A stretch of DNA of 64,000 nt from CAWGUU01 sp963825765 (GTDB lineage Bacteria > Actinomycetota > Acidimicrobiia > Acidimicrobiales > AC-14). Under the pieces are notes generated by a model, which did no database searches, had not been told where the DNA came from, and worked only from the letters and a program-made list of their open reading frames with translations. The stretch spans positions 6,606 to 70,605 of the forward strand of contig CAWGUU010000001.1 in the NCBI GenBank assembly GCA_963825765.1, read 5' to 3'. Shown in pieces: positions 1 through 8,279 of this stretch. The translations under genes and the position numbers were made by a program. Numbering within the stretch: position 1 is the stretch's first letter; every line of letters begins with the position of its first letter.

Positions 1-582
1 GTCGGACCGGCCGACGAAGTCGATCATGGCGTCGCCGGCCACCTCGTCTGCGAACCGGGTGCAGCGGGAGCATTGGATGCAGCGCTCTCGATCGAGCAGG
101 ACCAGCGGATTGATCGGGATGGGCTTCTCCCAGTGGCGCTTCTCCTCGATGAAGCGGCTCTCGCCCGGCCCGAAGGCGAAGGTCTGGTCCTGCAGCGGGC
201 ACTCCCCGCCGCGGTCGCAGACCGGGCAGTCGAGGGGGTGGTTGATCAGCAGGAACTCGAGCACGCCGTCCTGGGCCTTCTTCACCTTGGGCGAGGTGGT
301 GACGATCTCCTGGCCGTCGGCGACCGGCACGTAGCAGGCGGGCGAGAGAGCGAACCCTCGTGGGCCCTTGACCTCGACCAGGCACATCCGGCACATCCCC
401 ACCGCCCGCATCCGCGGGTGCCAGCAGAACCGGGGGATGTAGACGCCGCCCCGCTCGGCGGCGGCGATGACCATCTCGCCCTTGCGGGCCTCCATCTCCT
501 TACCGTCGACGGTGATGGTGAACGTCTCGGCCACATCCTTCTTGGGGGGCGCCTTGGGGGGAGCCTGCGGGCCGTCAGGCAA
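1..582 (-). CDS. nuoG: NADH-quinone oxidoreductase subunit G (NuoG), N-terminal part, cut by the window edge
   Basis: Electron-relay subunit of the peripheral arm of complex I. The first 194 codons are visible and the frame stays open to base 1. I chose a TTG start at 582 that overlaps the nuoF stop and has a GAGGGGG ribosome site about 9 bases upstream; a short Pro/Lys-rich lead follows. Iron-sulphur ligands can be read: a 2Fe-2S set C53, C64, C67, C83; the N5-type set H115, C119, C122, C128 (HPLDCPVCDRGGEC); and the start of a 4Fe-4S set C168, C171, C174. The molybdopterin-like domain lies beyond the window. It is the last visible gene of the nuo run. Confidence 0.95.
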   Translation of the reverse strand, partial: MPDGPQAPPKAPPKKDVAETFTITVDGKEMEARKGEMVIAAAERGGVYIPRFCWHPRMRAVGMCRMCLVEVKGPRGFALSPACYVPVADGQEIVTTSPKVKKAQDGVLEFLLINHPLDCPVCDRGGECPLQDQTFAFGPGESRFIEEKRHWEKPIPINPLVLLDRERCIQCSRCTRFADEVAGDAMIDFVGRSD

Positions 583-1879
583 AGGGACAGCCCCCCTCTT
601 TGATGTGGACGAGGTACTCGTCGCGGAACATCTTGATGGACGACGTGATCGACGACGGGATCGACGGGCCGAGGACGCAGATCGTGGTCTTCTGCGGGGG
701 CCACGACAGGCCGGGCGCGATGTTGTCGCAGACGTCGAGGAGCAGGTCGAGGTCGGACTCCCGGCCGGCGCCCTGCTCGATGCGGTGCAATACCTTGTCG
801 AGCCAGCCGCCGCCCTCCCGGCACGGCGTGCACTGGCCGCAGGACTCCCGGTGGAAGAACCTCGTGATCCGCCACGCCGCCCGGACCATGCATGTGGTGT
901 GGTCCATGGCGATCACCGAGCCCGACCCCAGCATCGAGCCGGCCTTGCCGACCGCGTCCTGGTCGAGGGCCATGTCGAGCTGGTCGGGACCGAACCAGGG
1001 GGCCGACGCCCCGCCGGGGATGAACGCCTTCAGCTCGTTGTCGTTGCGGATCCCGCCGCCGAGCTTGGGGTCGTAGATGAGGTCCCGGAACGTGGTCTTG
1101 GCCATCTCGATCTCGAAGTTGGCCGGGTTCCGGACGTGGCCCGACAGGGAGAAGATCCGGGTGCCGGTGGACCGGCCCTCGCCCAGCGCCTTGAAGGCGT
1201 CGCCGCCGTTGAGGACGATCCACGGCAGGTTGGAGACGCTCTCCACGTTGTTGACGATCGTCGGCTGCATGTACAGGCCGATGGCGGCGGGGAAGTACGG
1301 CGGCTTGTCGCGCGGGTAGCCCCGCTTGCCCTCCAGGCTCTCCAGCAGCGCCGTCTCCTCGCCGCAGATGTAGGCCCCGGCGCCGGGATGGATGACCACG
1401 TCGAGGGAGTAGCCGGTGCCGAAGATGTCACGGCCCACCGCGCCGTGGGCGTAAGCCTCGTTGAGGGCGGCGGTGATCCGCTCCAGGCCGAGGGCGAACT
1501 CGCCCCGCACGAAGATGAAGGCCTGCGCCGCCCCGGTGGCGTAGGCGCAGATGACCGTGCCCTCGATGATCTGGTGGGGGTCGGCCTCGAGGAGCATGTG
1601 GTCCTTGTAGGTGCACGGCTCGCTCTCGTCGCCGTTGATCACCACGTACGACGGCGGGGCCTGTTTCAGCATCGACCACTTCCGGCCGACCTCGAAGCCG
1701 GCGCCGCCCCGCCCCAGGAGGTTGGCGGTCATGACCTGGGCGGACACCGCCCCCGGCGACATGGCGAGGGCCTTGCGCAGCCCCACGTAGCCGCCGGTGT
1801 CGAGGTAGGTCTTCAGCGTCCACGAATTCGGCACGCCCACCCGGGCGGTGACGATGGCGTCGACGTCGGTGACCGTCAT
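575..1879 (-). CDS. nuoF: NADH-quinone oxidoreductase subunit F (NADH- and FMN-binding)
   Basis: The 51-kDa subunit where NADH is oxidised. 434 aa, the usual length. Visible motifs: GRGGAGFEVGRKW and GDESEPCTYKDH (FMN and NADH pocket), GAGAYICGEETALLESLEG (flavin-binding glycine loop) and ESCGQCTPCREGG, the C-x2-C-x2-C of the N3 4Fe-4S cluster, with the fourth Cys further on. The ATG at 1879 overlaps the nuoE stop as ATGA and has GGTGGGG just upstream, so translation is probably coupled. An upstream extension of the same open frame runs through nuoE in the wrong frame and is not coding. Confidence 0.97.
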   Translation of the reverse strand: MTVTDVDAIVTARVGVPNSWTLKTYLDTGGYVGLRKALAMSPGAVSAQVMTANLLGRGGAGFEVGRKWSMLKQAPPSYVVINGDESEPCTYKDHMLLEADPHQIIEGTVICAYATGAAQAFIFVRGEFALGLERITAALNEAYAHGAVGRDIFGTGYSLDVVIHPGAGAYICGEETALLESLEGKRGYPRDKPPYFPAAIGLYMQPTIVNNVESVSNLPWIVLNGGDAFKALGEGRSTGTRIFSLSGHVRNPANFEIEMAKTTFRDLIYDPKLGGGIRNDNELKAFIPGGASAPWFGPDQLDMALDQDAVGKAGSMLGSGSVIAMDHTTCMVRAAWRITRFFHRESCGQCTPCREGGGWLDKVLHRIEQGAGRESDLDLLLDVCDNIAPGLSWPPQKTTICVLGPSIPSSITSSIKMFRDEYLVHIKEGGCPFA

Positions 1880-2442
1880 GTGTCCCCACCCACCCGATCG
1901 GCGGTGAGGCCGACCTCGCGGCGCACCCGGCACAGGGTGCCGTGGGGCGGGACCTCGTCGGCCAGGCGGCCGGCGCGCAGGTCGTCGACAAGCTGGTCGA
2001 AGGCGCCGGTGCTGACGTCGCCGAAGAAGCGCCAGTTCACCGCCAGGCAGGGGGCCCCGCCGCAGAAAGCGATGCACTCGACCTCCTCCAGGGTGAACTC
2101 GCCGTCGTCGGTGGTGCCGCCCGCGGCCACGCCCAGGCTGCTCTCGGCATGCTCCAGCAGCTCCATCCCGCCGTTGAGGAGGCAGGCCAGGTTGGTGCAC
2201 ACCGACACCAGGTGGCGGCCGACCGGCTCGGTGAAGAGCATGTCGTAGAAGCTGGCCGTGCCGTACACCTCGGCCGCCGTGAGCCCCAGCAGCTCGCCGC
2301 AGTGCTCCATGGCCTCCGGGGTCAGCCACCCGTCCTGCTCCTGGGCCACGTGCAGCATCGGGATCAGCGCCGAGCGGGCCTGGGGGTACAGGGCGATCAG
2401 GTCCCTGGCCCGCTTCACGTTGTCGGGCGTCAGCCTGGGCAT
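1876..2442 (-). CDS. nuoE: NADH-quinone oxidoreductase subunit E (2Fe-2S)
   Basis: The 24-kDa thioredoxin-fold subunit that pairs with NuoF. 188 aa, slightly longer than the usual 160-180. The 2Fe-2S ligands are VCTNLAC (C-x4-C) and CIAFC (C-x3-C, followed by GGAPC). The N-terminus is the typical helical bundle (YPQARSALIPMLHVAQEQ, GWLTPEAM). It is preceded by a GGGGAGGG ribosome site and by a strong intercistronic hairpin after nuoD. The stop overlaps the nuoF start. Confidence 0.96.
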   Translation of the reverse strand: MPRLTPDNVKRARDLIALYPQARSALIPMLHVAQEQDGWLTPEAMEHCGELLGLTAAEVYGTASFYDMLFTEPVGRHLVSVCTNLACLLNGGMELLEHAESSLGVAAGGTTDDGEFTLEEVECIAFCGGAPCLAVNWRFFGDVSTGAFDQLVDDLRAGRLADEVPPHGTLCRVRREVGLTADRVGGDT

Positions 2443-2461
2443 CAGCCCGACACCCTCCCCG

Positions 2462-2508
2462 AACTGGTGACACGGAACCGCGTCCGGCGCGGTTTTCCGT
2501 CACCGGTT
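2462..2508 (-). promoter_or_regulatory. Large intercistronic hairpin between nuoD and nuoE
   Basis: The 82-base gap between the nuoD stop and the nuoE start holds a long inverted repeat. The outer arms are AACTGGTGAC and GTCACCGGTT (9 of 10 paired plus a G-U), followed inward by ACGGAACCGCG against CGCGGTTTTCC, with a short TCCGG loop. All other nuo junctions here are overlaps or near-abutting, so this is the only place for an mRNA structure. It has no T-run. It may stabilise or process the message, or lower expression of nuoE-F-G relative to nuoA-D. Confidence 0.5.
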
Positions 2509-2524
2509 CGTCCGAGGGGCGGGG

Positions 2525-3826
2525 TCACCGGTCGACCTCGCCCATGATGGGGTCGACGGTGCTGATGATCGCCACCGCGTCGGCGATGAGCCCGCCTCTG
2601 ATCATGTGGGGCAGCGCCTGGAGGTTCACGAAGGAGGGACCTCGTATGTGGAGCCGGTAGGGCTTGGACGATCCGTCGGACACGAGATAGCAGCCCAGCT
2701 CGCCCCGTGGCGACTCGACGGTGACGTAGACCTCCCCGGCGGGCACCTTGAAGCCCTCGGTGAAGATCTTGAAGTGGTGGATCAGGGCCTCCATCGACTC
2801 GTCGATACGGGCGCGGGGCGGGGGGGTGACCTTCTTGTCCTGGACGCGGTAGTCGCCCATCGGCATGTGCTCGAGGATCTGGCGCACGATGCCGATCGAC
2901 TCCCGGATCTCGTTGAGCCGGATGGCGTACCGGTCGAAGGTGTCGCCGTAGCTGCCCACGATCACGTTGAAGTCGACCTGGTCGTAGAACAGGTACGGGT
3001 CGTCGCGCCGCAGGTCCCAGTCGACGCCAGTGGAGCGCAGGATCGGCCCGGTGATGCCAAGGGCGACGCACTCGTCGGCGGTGATGACCCCCACACCCTG
3101 GGTGCGCTCCTGCCAGATGGGCTGGCCGGTGAGGAGGACCTCATACTCGTCGAGGCGCTCGGGGAAGACGTCGAGGATGCGACCGACGTCGTCGCGCCAC
3201 CCCTCGGGCAGGTCGGCGGCCACACCGCCGGGGCGGATGTAGTTGTGGTTCATCCGCAGGCCGGTGACCTTCTCGAAGAACGCGAGGATCGACTCCCGCT
3301 CGCGGAAGCCGTAGATCATCATCGAGACGGCGCCGAGGTCCATCCCGTTGGTGGCCAGCCACAGGACCTGGGAGGCCATGCGGTTGAGCTCGCACATGAG
3401 CATGCGGATCCACGTGGCCCGGGGCGGGACCTCGATCTCCAGCAGCTTCTCCGTGGCCAGGGAGAACACCAGCTCGTTGAAGAGCGGGGACACGTAGTCC
3501 ATGCGGGTGACGTTGGTGGGGCCCTGAAGGTAGGTGAGGTCCTCGCCCGTCTTCTCCATGCCGGTGTGCAGGTAGCCGATCACCGGCTTCGACCGCAGGA
3601 CCGTCTCGCCCCGCAGCTCCATCATCACCCTGAGCACGCCATGGGTGCTGGGGTGCTGCGGCCCCATGTTGATGATCATGGTCTCGTCGTCGGTGACGAC
3701 CTCGTCGACGTCCTCGGGCAGGTGGGGGATGCGCAGGACCGCCGACGGGTCGCGCAGGGCCTCGACGCCGCCGGTGAGCTGGGGTGCGGGAGTCTCCTCC
3801 GCCGGAGCGTCGATCACGTCGGTCAT
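2525..3826 (-). CDS. nuoD: NADH-quinone oxidoreductase subunit D (49 kDa)
   Basis: Quinone-site subunit of the connecting module, related to the [NiFe]-hydrogenase large subunit. 433 aa including an N-terminal lead of about 40 residues. Family signatures are clear: MGPQHPSTHGVLR near the start, GYLHTGMEKTGEDLTYLQ, RPGGVAADLPEGW, RGELGCYLVSDGSSKPYR, RGPSFVNLQAL and the conserved C-terminus STVDPIMGEVDR. Its ATG overlaps the nuoC stop (ATGA). Expected to sit at the cytoplasmic face next to NuoB, C and H. Confidence 0.97.
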   Translation of the reverse strand: MTDVIDAPAEETPAPQLTGGVEALRDPSAVLRIPHLPEDVDEVVTDDETMIINMGPQHPSTHGVLRVMMELRGETVLRSKPVIGYLHTGMEKTGEDLTYLQGPTNVTRMDYVSPLFNELVFSLATEKLLEIEVPPRATWIRMLMCELNRMASQVLWLATNGMDLGAVSMMIYGFRERESILAFFEKVTGLRMNHNYIRPGGVAADLPEGWRDDVGRILDVFPERLDEYEVLLTGQPIWQERTQGVGVITADECVALGITGPILRSTGVDWDLRRDDPYLFYDQVDFNVIVGSYGDTFDRYAIRLNEIRESIGIVRQILEHMPMGDYRVQDKKVTPPPRARIDESMEALIHHFKIFTEGFKVPAGEVYVTVESPRGELGCYLVSDGSSKPYRLHIRGPSFVNLQALPHMIRGGLIADAVAIISTVDPIMGEVDR

Positions 3827-4353
3827 GGCCGACTGCGCACCCCCTTGAACTGCACAGGGATCTTGCCGATCCCGTAGTCCTTGCGCAGGGGGTGGCCCTC
3901 CCAGTCGTCGGGCATGAGGATGCGGGACATGTCGGGATGGCCGTCGAAGAGGATGCCGTACATGTCGTAGGCCTCCCGCTCCATGGCCTCGGTGCCCGGG
4001 TGGAGCCGGTACAGCGACGGGATCCGGGGGTCGTCGGCCGGGACCTGGACCCGAAGCCGTATGCGCTTGCGGTCACGCAGGCTGGCCAGGTTGACGACGA
4101 CCTCGAAGCGCTCGGGGGTGACGCCGTCGGGCAGCGGCCGCTCGGGTTCGAGCAGGTAGTCGACGGCGCAGAGGTCGACGCACATCACGAAGCCCTCGTG
4201 GCGCAGGACCTCGACCACCTCGACGTAGGTCGAACGGCCCGGGTGGGCGACGAGCTGGCCGCGAGACTCCGACGTGGGGGCGCCGTGGACGGTGACGACG
4301 GGAGGCGGGCCCTCTTCCTCCTCGGCCTCGTCGGGGGGCGGCTTGTCGGGCAT
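3823..4353 (-). CDS. nuoC: NADH-quinone oxidoreductase subunit C (30 kDa)
   Basis: 176-aa connecting-module subunit. Conserved block EREAYDMYGILFDGHPDM is followed by RILMPDDWEGHPLRKDY, the standard end of the family core. The N-terminus is acidic and proline-rich (PPPDEAEEEEGPPP), which is not conserved. Its ATG directly follows the nuoB TAG, and its stop overlaps the nuoD start by four bases, so nuoB-C-D form a translationally coupled string. NuoC and NuoD are separate here, unlike the fused NuoCD of enterobacteria. Confidence 0.96.
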   Translation of the reverse strand: MPDKPPPDEAEEEEGPPPVVTVHGAPTSESRGQLVAHPGRSTYVEVVEVLRHEGFVMCVDLCAVDYLLEPERPLPDGVTPERFEVVVNLASLRDRKRIRLRVQVPADDPRIPSLYRLHPGTEAMEREAYDMYGILFDGHPDMSRILMPDDWEGHPLRKDYGIGKIPVQFKGVRSRP

Positions 4354-4893
4354 CTAGTGGGGGGTGCCGACGGCGACGGGCCTGTCAACGGTGAGGCCGG
4401 CGCCTGCGCCCGTCTCGGTGCGCCGGTGGGTGATCTCACCGGTGCGGATCAGCTCGTGGAGGGTGAGGATGGCGTGCATCAGGGTCTCGGGGCCGGGCGG
4501 GCAGCCGGGAGCGTAGACGTCGACGGGCACCACCTGGTCGACTCCCTGCACGATGGCGTAGTTGTTGAACATCCCACCGCTCGACGCGCACACGCCCATC
4601 GAGATGACCCACTTGGGTTCGGCCATCTGGTCGTAGACCTGGCGTAGCACCGGGGCCATCTTCTGTGACACCCGGCCGGCCACGATCATGAGATCGGCCT
4701 GCCGGGGCGAGGCCCGGAACACCTCCATGCCGAAGCGGGCCAGGTCGAAGTGGGCGGCGCCGGTGGCCATCATCTCGATGGCGCAGCAGGCCAGGCCGAA
4801 CGTCGCCGGCCAGACGCTGTTGTACCGGGCCCACTTGACGACGTCCTCCAGCTTGCCGGTGAGGAAGTTGTGGTTCAGCTGCTCGAGCCCCAT
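4354..4893 (-). CDS. nuoB: NADH-quinone oxidoreductase subunit B (N2 cluster)
   Basis: Carries the terminal N2 4Fe-4S cluster that reduces quinone. 179 aa from the ATG at 4893. Ligands are the adjacent Cys pair in FGLACCAIEMM, the Cys in SMGVCASSGGMFNN and the Cys in DVYAPGCPPGPE, all intact. The open frame extends upstream through nuoA in a wrong frame, so the ATG giving MGLEQLNHNFLTGKLEDVV is the credible start. It follows the nuoA stop by two bases and abuts nuoC. Confidence 0.97.
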   Translation of the reverse strand: MGLEQLNHNFLTGKLEDVVKWARYNSVWPATFGLACCAIEMMATGAAHFDLARFGMEVFRASPRQADLMIVAGRVSQKMAPVLRQVYDQMAEPKWVISMGVCASSGGMFNNYAIVQGVDQVVPVDVYAPGCPPGPETLMHAILTLHELIRTGEITHRRTETGAGAGLTVDRPVAVGTPH

Positions 4894-4895
4894 TG

Positions 4896-5369
4896 TCAGG
4901 CTGCCTCCTCCGGGCGTCGCCGTCCGGCCACGCCTACCCTGCGCACGGTCGACTCGACGGTGCGACCCTCCTGGCTGCTCTGGGCCTGCGTAGGCAGCGG
5001 GCGGGACTTGGCGGACGGCCCCCAGTTGAGGGCGCCGTGGCCGATCAGGAAGACGAACGACACGAACACCGCCACCGCGAACAGGAGCATCTCCCAGAGC
5101 CCGAAGGCGCCGAGGTCCTGGTAGATGACCGCCCACGGGAACAGGAAGATGATCTCGATGTCGAAGATGATGAAGATCATCGCCACCAGGTAGAAGCGCA
5201 CGGGGAAGCGCTCGGCTGCCTGGTACTCGGGAACGATGCCGCACTCGTAGGCCTCGGCCTTGGCCGTGGTGGGCCGCTGCGGAGCGAGCAGCTTCGAGGC
5301 GATGAAGGACCCGGCGGCGAAGAGCGCGGCCAGGATCAGCATGACCAGGATCGGAAGGTACTGGGCCAC
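4896..5369 (-). CDS. nuoA: NADH-quinone oxidoreductase subunit A (membrane)
   Basis: Small membrane subunit of complex I. 157 aa with three predicted membrane helices (about 5-28, 60-85, 90-112). The diagnostic AEAYECGIVP and the RFYLVAMIFIIFDIEIIFLF helix are present. The C-terminal 40 residues are hydrophilic and longer than usual. The start is a GTG at 5369 (MAQYLPILVMLI) directly after the TAA of a 20-codon leader with a nearly identical beginning; the leader may provide reinitiation. First nuo gene of the run, but it lies downstream of the bc-complex genes. Confidence 0.93.
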   Translation of the reverse strand: MAQYLPILVMLILAALFAAGSFIASKLLAPQRPTTAKAEAYECGIVPEYQAAERFPVRFYLVAMIFIIFDIEIIFLFPWAVIYQDLGAFGLWEMLLFAVAVFVSFVFLIGHGALNWGPSAKSRPLPTQAQSSQEGRTVESTVRRVGVAGRRRPEEAA

Positions 5370-5432
5370 TTACTGGGCCACTCGCTGGGCCACTTGCTGG
5401 GCCAGGTACTGGGCCATCTGGGACTCAGCCAT
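5370..5432 (-). CDS. Possible 20-residue leader peptide abutting nuoA (decayed duplicate of the nuoA start)
   Basis: ATG at 5432 opens a 20-codon frame reading MAESQMAQYLAQQVAQRVAQ, whose TAA touches the nuoA GTG. The second half repeats a 12-base GTGGCCCAG-type unit, and MAQYL recurs as the first residues of NuoA, so the frame looks like slippage duplication of the nuoA N-terminus that picked up a stop. A GAGG lies upstream. It may couple translation into nuoA or may be non-functional. Peptide expression is not shown by sequence. Confidence 0.35.
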   Translation of the reverse strand: MAESQMAQYLAQQVAQRVAQ

Positions 5433-5472
5433 GTAGGAGCGCCTCGCGACAGGACGACAGAGACGGGCCACC

Positions 5473-6204
5473 TTATCCGCGCTTGGCCATACCCTCCTTG
5501 TCCTTGACGTGGAGCTGGTAGCAGACGAGCAGGAAGAGCAGGAGCGCGGAAATCGTGGCAACCCCGGGGTTCAGCCGTTTTGCACCCAAGTTGCGCAGCA
5601 TCACCACGGTGACGGGGTCCTTGCTCTCGTCAGGAGCGGGTTTCGGTGCCGGCTGGCCCTCGACCTTCTCCTGCTGGATCACCGGGCGGACCTGCACCGC
5701 CAGGTAGTGCGGGGAGTGGAAGATGTTGAAGGGGCGGAAGTTCAGACCGAGGGGACCCGACGTCTCGCCGCCCTTCTCGAACGCCCCGGTGACGATGTAC
5801 TCGGTGGCGCTCTTGAAGAGCGTTCCCTCGGCCAGGGAGCCGTCGACCACTGGCTGGGCGTCGGCCACCGCGGGATCGCTGGGTTCGATGTCCTTCCAGC
5901 CCCCGGGGAAGCCGGCCAGGGCCGCGGAGTTGGCGTCCGCCAGGTCGCCCGTGACCGTGACCTGAGGCTCCCAGACCGGTTCCGGGCCCTTGGGACCGAT
6001 GCCGTAGATCCACCAGACGGCACCGAGGATCACCATGAAGCCGGTGAGGCCGGCGAGGGCCAGCTGGAACCCGAGACGGGCGCCGGTGTTCGTGGCCAGG
6101 AGCAGGTACGCCGACCCGGGCAGGATCAGCACGGCAAGGAGGACATAGAGCCCCCCCTTGATCTGAGGCTCCCAGCTGAGAGCGCCGAGCAACAAGCTGT
6201 CCAT
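5473..6204 (-). CDS. Membrane protein of unknown function in the bc-nuo run
   Basis: 243 aa, family not recognised. Two N-terminal membrane helices (about 17-37 and 45-68, the second ending VWWIYGIGPKGPEPVW), an extracytoplasmic or cytoplasmic domain of about 130 residues, and one C-terminal helix (GVATISALLLFLLVCYQLHV). The domain contains FNIFHSPHYLAVQVRPVI. No haem or cluster motif. It sits between the dihaem cytochrome c and nuoA, so an accessory role in the bc complex is inferred from position only. ATG start at 6204. Confidence 0.75.
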   Translation of the reverse strand: MDSLLLGALSWEPQIKGGLYVLLAVLILPGSAYLLLATNTGARLGFQLALAGLTGFMVILGAVWWIYGIGPKGPEPVWEPQVTVTGDLADANSAALAGFPGGWKDIEPSDPAVADAQPVVDGSLAEGTLFKSATEYIVTGAFEKGGETSGPLGLNFRPFNIFHSPHYLAVQVRPVIQQEKVEGQPAPKPAPDESKDPVTVVMLRNLGAKRLNPGVATISALLLFLLVCYQLHVKDKEGMAKRG

Positions 6205-6273
6205 CAGGGAGCCCCCAAGACTTTGCCGCCGGCCACACCGACCGCCGAAGGCGGTCCCAGTGGCTGGCGGCCC

Positions 6274-6330
6274 CGGCCGGCGAAGCCGGCCGCAGGAAGA
6301 TCGGCGGAGGCCGCCGGCTCCGCCGGCGGC
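6274..6330. repeat. Two GC-rich perfect hairpins in a 184-base intergenic gap
   Basis: Within 6205-6388 there are two 8-bp perfect stems: 6274-6292 (arm CGGCCGGC, loop GAA) and 6310-6330 (arm GCCGCCGG, loop CTCCG), followed by GCGAGCGA direct repeats around 6356-6380. They fall in the transcript between the dihaem cytochrome c and the membrane protein. Similar CGGCCGC/GCGGCCG arms occur at 9092-9108 in front of the cytochrome b C-half. They may be REP-like or mRNA-stabilising; no T-run, so not typical terminators. Confidence 0.5.
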
Positions 6331-6388
6331 TGGAGCTCAGGCAACTCGCCCGAACGGAGCGAGCGAAGCGAGCGAGTGAGGGCGAAAC

Positions 6389-7399
6389 TCACAGTGTTCT
6401 CTCGTAGTCGACGACGGCCTGGATCTGCTCCGGGGTCAGCTCGTTCTCGAAGTGCGGCATGACACCCTCGCTGATCCCCCTGACGCCGTAGAGCTCTCCG
6501 TACTCGGCGGTCTTGGCGACCCACTCGACCTGGTCGGCGACGGCAGGGAACTGGCGGGTGACGGCGCCGCCGGCGAGGGACGGGCCGAGGGCCCCGCCCC
6601 CTATCGAGCCGGGCTCGCCGTAGGAGAAGCCCATGGTGTGGCAGCGGGCGCAGAAGCCGTCGAAGACCTTCTGGCCGTCGGTGCCGAACTGGGCGAGGTT
6701 CTTTTCCTTCACCTCGGCTGGGTCGAGGGCGATCTCCTGCAGGTAGGCGACGAGGTCGTCGATCTGCTGGTCGTTCATGGGGCCGCCACCTTCGATGCCC
6801 CACGGGGGCATCGGTGTGCCCTGGCGGCCGTAGACGATGATGTTCTTCACCTCTTCGGGGCGGTACCGGAGCATCACCGTGTCGAGCGGTGGCGCCGCCC
6901 ACTGGACCTGGCGGGCCACGGCGTCAGGGTTGAGCGGATCGGTGAGTGTGTAGACGGCCACGCCGCCCACGCCCTCGGGGCCGTGGCACGTCTCACAGCC
7001 GAAGTGGGGTTCGCGCGGCGTCGGCGGGTTCCCGGGGGACGCCTGGAAGAGCTCCTCGCCCCGCTGGATCTCCTTGTTCTCGAAATACGTGACGCCCCGG
7101 TCGAAGCCGGCACCCTGCTGGCGGTACGGCTCGCGCAGCCAGTACAGCGGGAGGCCGACAGCCGAGATCGCCAACATGGCAAAGGCCCACCACAGGTACC
7201 TGGTGAGCCGGGTGCTCTCCAGCTGCTCGTCGGCGTAGTACGTCTTCCGGTTGGGAGCGACGACGAGCTCGGAACCTGGCTGGTACGTCCGCTTTGACGT
7301 GCCGAAGATGTAGACCAGCCAGCCGGCCGTCATCACCAGGACGACGGAGAGGGCGATTGTCTGCTGTCTCGAAGCCGCAAGCAGCGGTATGAGGGTCAA
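6389..7399 (-). CDS. Membrane-anchored dihaem cytochrome c of the bc complex
   Basis: 336 aa. Two N-terminal membrane helices (about 14-33 and 66-88), then a periplasmic domain with two c-type haem sites: CETCH (C135, C138, H139) and CARCH (C250, C253, H254). Candidate Met ligands lie in TPMPPWG and GVMPHFENELTPEQ. It accepts electrons from the Rieske protein like QcrC of actinobacterial bc complexes, though that protein has one TM helix at the C-terminus. TTG start at 7399 overlaps the Rieske stop (TTGA). Confidence 0.88.
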   Translation of the reverse strand: MTLIPLLAASRQQTIALSVVLVMTAGWLVYIFGTSKRTYQPGSELVVAPNRKTYYADEQLESTRLTRYLWWAFAMLAISAVGLPLYWLREPYRQQGAGFDRGVTYFENKEIQRGEELFQASPGNPPTPREPHFGCETCHGPEGVGGVAVYTLTDPLNPDAVARQVQWAAPPLDTVMLRYRPEEVKNIIVYGRQGTPMPPWGIEGGGPMNDQQIDDLVAYLQEIALDPAEVKEKNLAQFGTDGQKVFDGFCARCHTMGFSYGEPGSIGGGALGPSLAGGAVTRQFPAVADQVEWVAKTAEYGELYGVRGISEGVMPHFENELTPEQIQAVVDYERTL

Positions 7400-8271
7400 T
7401 GCCCGCCGACCGCCCCGATGCAGTGCGGGCCCTCGGACTCCTGGCCGGTGGTGTTGGTGCCGATGGGCGGCCCTGGGATGACCATCTTGGTGTCGACGAC
7501 GACGGTGCCGCTGCCGTCGACCTCGGCGACGAAGTGGTCCATGCCACGGGGGGCGGGGCCACCCTTCTTCTCACCGACGCGGTTGTACTGCGAGCCGTGG
7601 CAGGGGCACTCGAACCACTGCGACGTCTTGCACCACGGAACGCGGCACCCCAGGTGGGGGCACTTCTGGTAGAGGGAGACGACGCCCTGCTCGAAGCCCT
7701 TGACGAGGGCGGCGTAGGCCAGCACCTTCTTGGCCGCTGGCACTGCCTCCTTCGGATACGGCTGGAGGTAGAAGCGGCCGGCGCCCACGTAGAACGGCTC
7801 GCCGCTGTCGTCGATGTCGGACATGATCTCGTCGTACTTGCCGGCGCGGATCTTGTCGCCGAACCCGCCGGACAGCGTGGGCCACAGCATCGCCACCGTG
7901 GCCGCACCGAACCCGGCCAGGGCCATGGTCATGGTGGCGACGATGCCCCGGTTGAGCACCTGGCGGCGGGTGACGCCCAGGCTCTCCTCGTCGGGCGGGA
8001 GCGCCGGCGGGGCGGGGGGCGCAGAGATGTCGGGGGCGCCACGGCCCGTCCGCTCGAGGGCGACCGTGCGCTCGAGCTCACGGCCGGTCTGGGTGCCGGT
8101 GGAGGCGCCGACGGGCACCGGCAGCCTGTCGCCAGCCTCGTCGGCCTGCGCCTCGGGCGCGCCGCCGAGGGCCTTGCCCGCGTCGCGGCGGCGGGCGGTG
8201 GCGAAGAGGAAGACCGCCATCATCAGGCCCAGCACGACCAGGACGACGACGAGGATGGTGGAGGAGTCCAA
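7396..8271 (-). CDS. qcrA: Rieske 2Fe-2S protein of the cytochrome bc complex
   Basis: 291 aa. Rieske boxes CPHLGC (C204, H206, C209) and CPCHGS (C222, C224, H225) are intact and supply the four cluster ligands plus the disulphide pair. An N-terminal helix (5-24) is followed by a low-complexity stretch and a second segment introduced by TRRQVLNRG (about 101-109) and a hydrophobic run, a Tat-like signal-anchor as in many Rieske proteins. Oxidises menaquinol together with the b haems and passes electrons to the downstream dihaem cytochrome c. The stop overlaps that gene. Confidence 0.95.
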   Translation of the reverse strand: MDSSTILVVVLVVLGLMMAVFLFATARRRDAGKALGGAPEAQADEAGDRLPVPVGASTGTQTGRELERTVALERTGRGAPDISAPPAPPALPPDEESLGVTRRQVLNRGIVATMTMALAGFGAATVAMLWPTLSGGFGDKIRAGKYDEIMSDIDDSGEPFYVGAGRFYLQPYPKEAVPAAKKVLAYAALVKGFEQGVVSLYQKCPHLGCRVPWCKTSQWFECPCHGSQYNRVGEKKGGPAPRGMDHFVAEVDGSGTVVVDTKMVIPGPPIGTNTTGQESEGPHCIGAVGGH

Positions 8272-8279
8272 CGTTGCTC

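Noticed and set aside
282..1223. Minus-strand frame crossing nuoG and nuoF
   Set aside because: Out of frame with both; the conserved Nuo motifs are in other frames.
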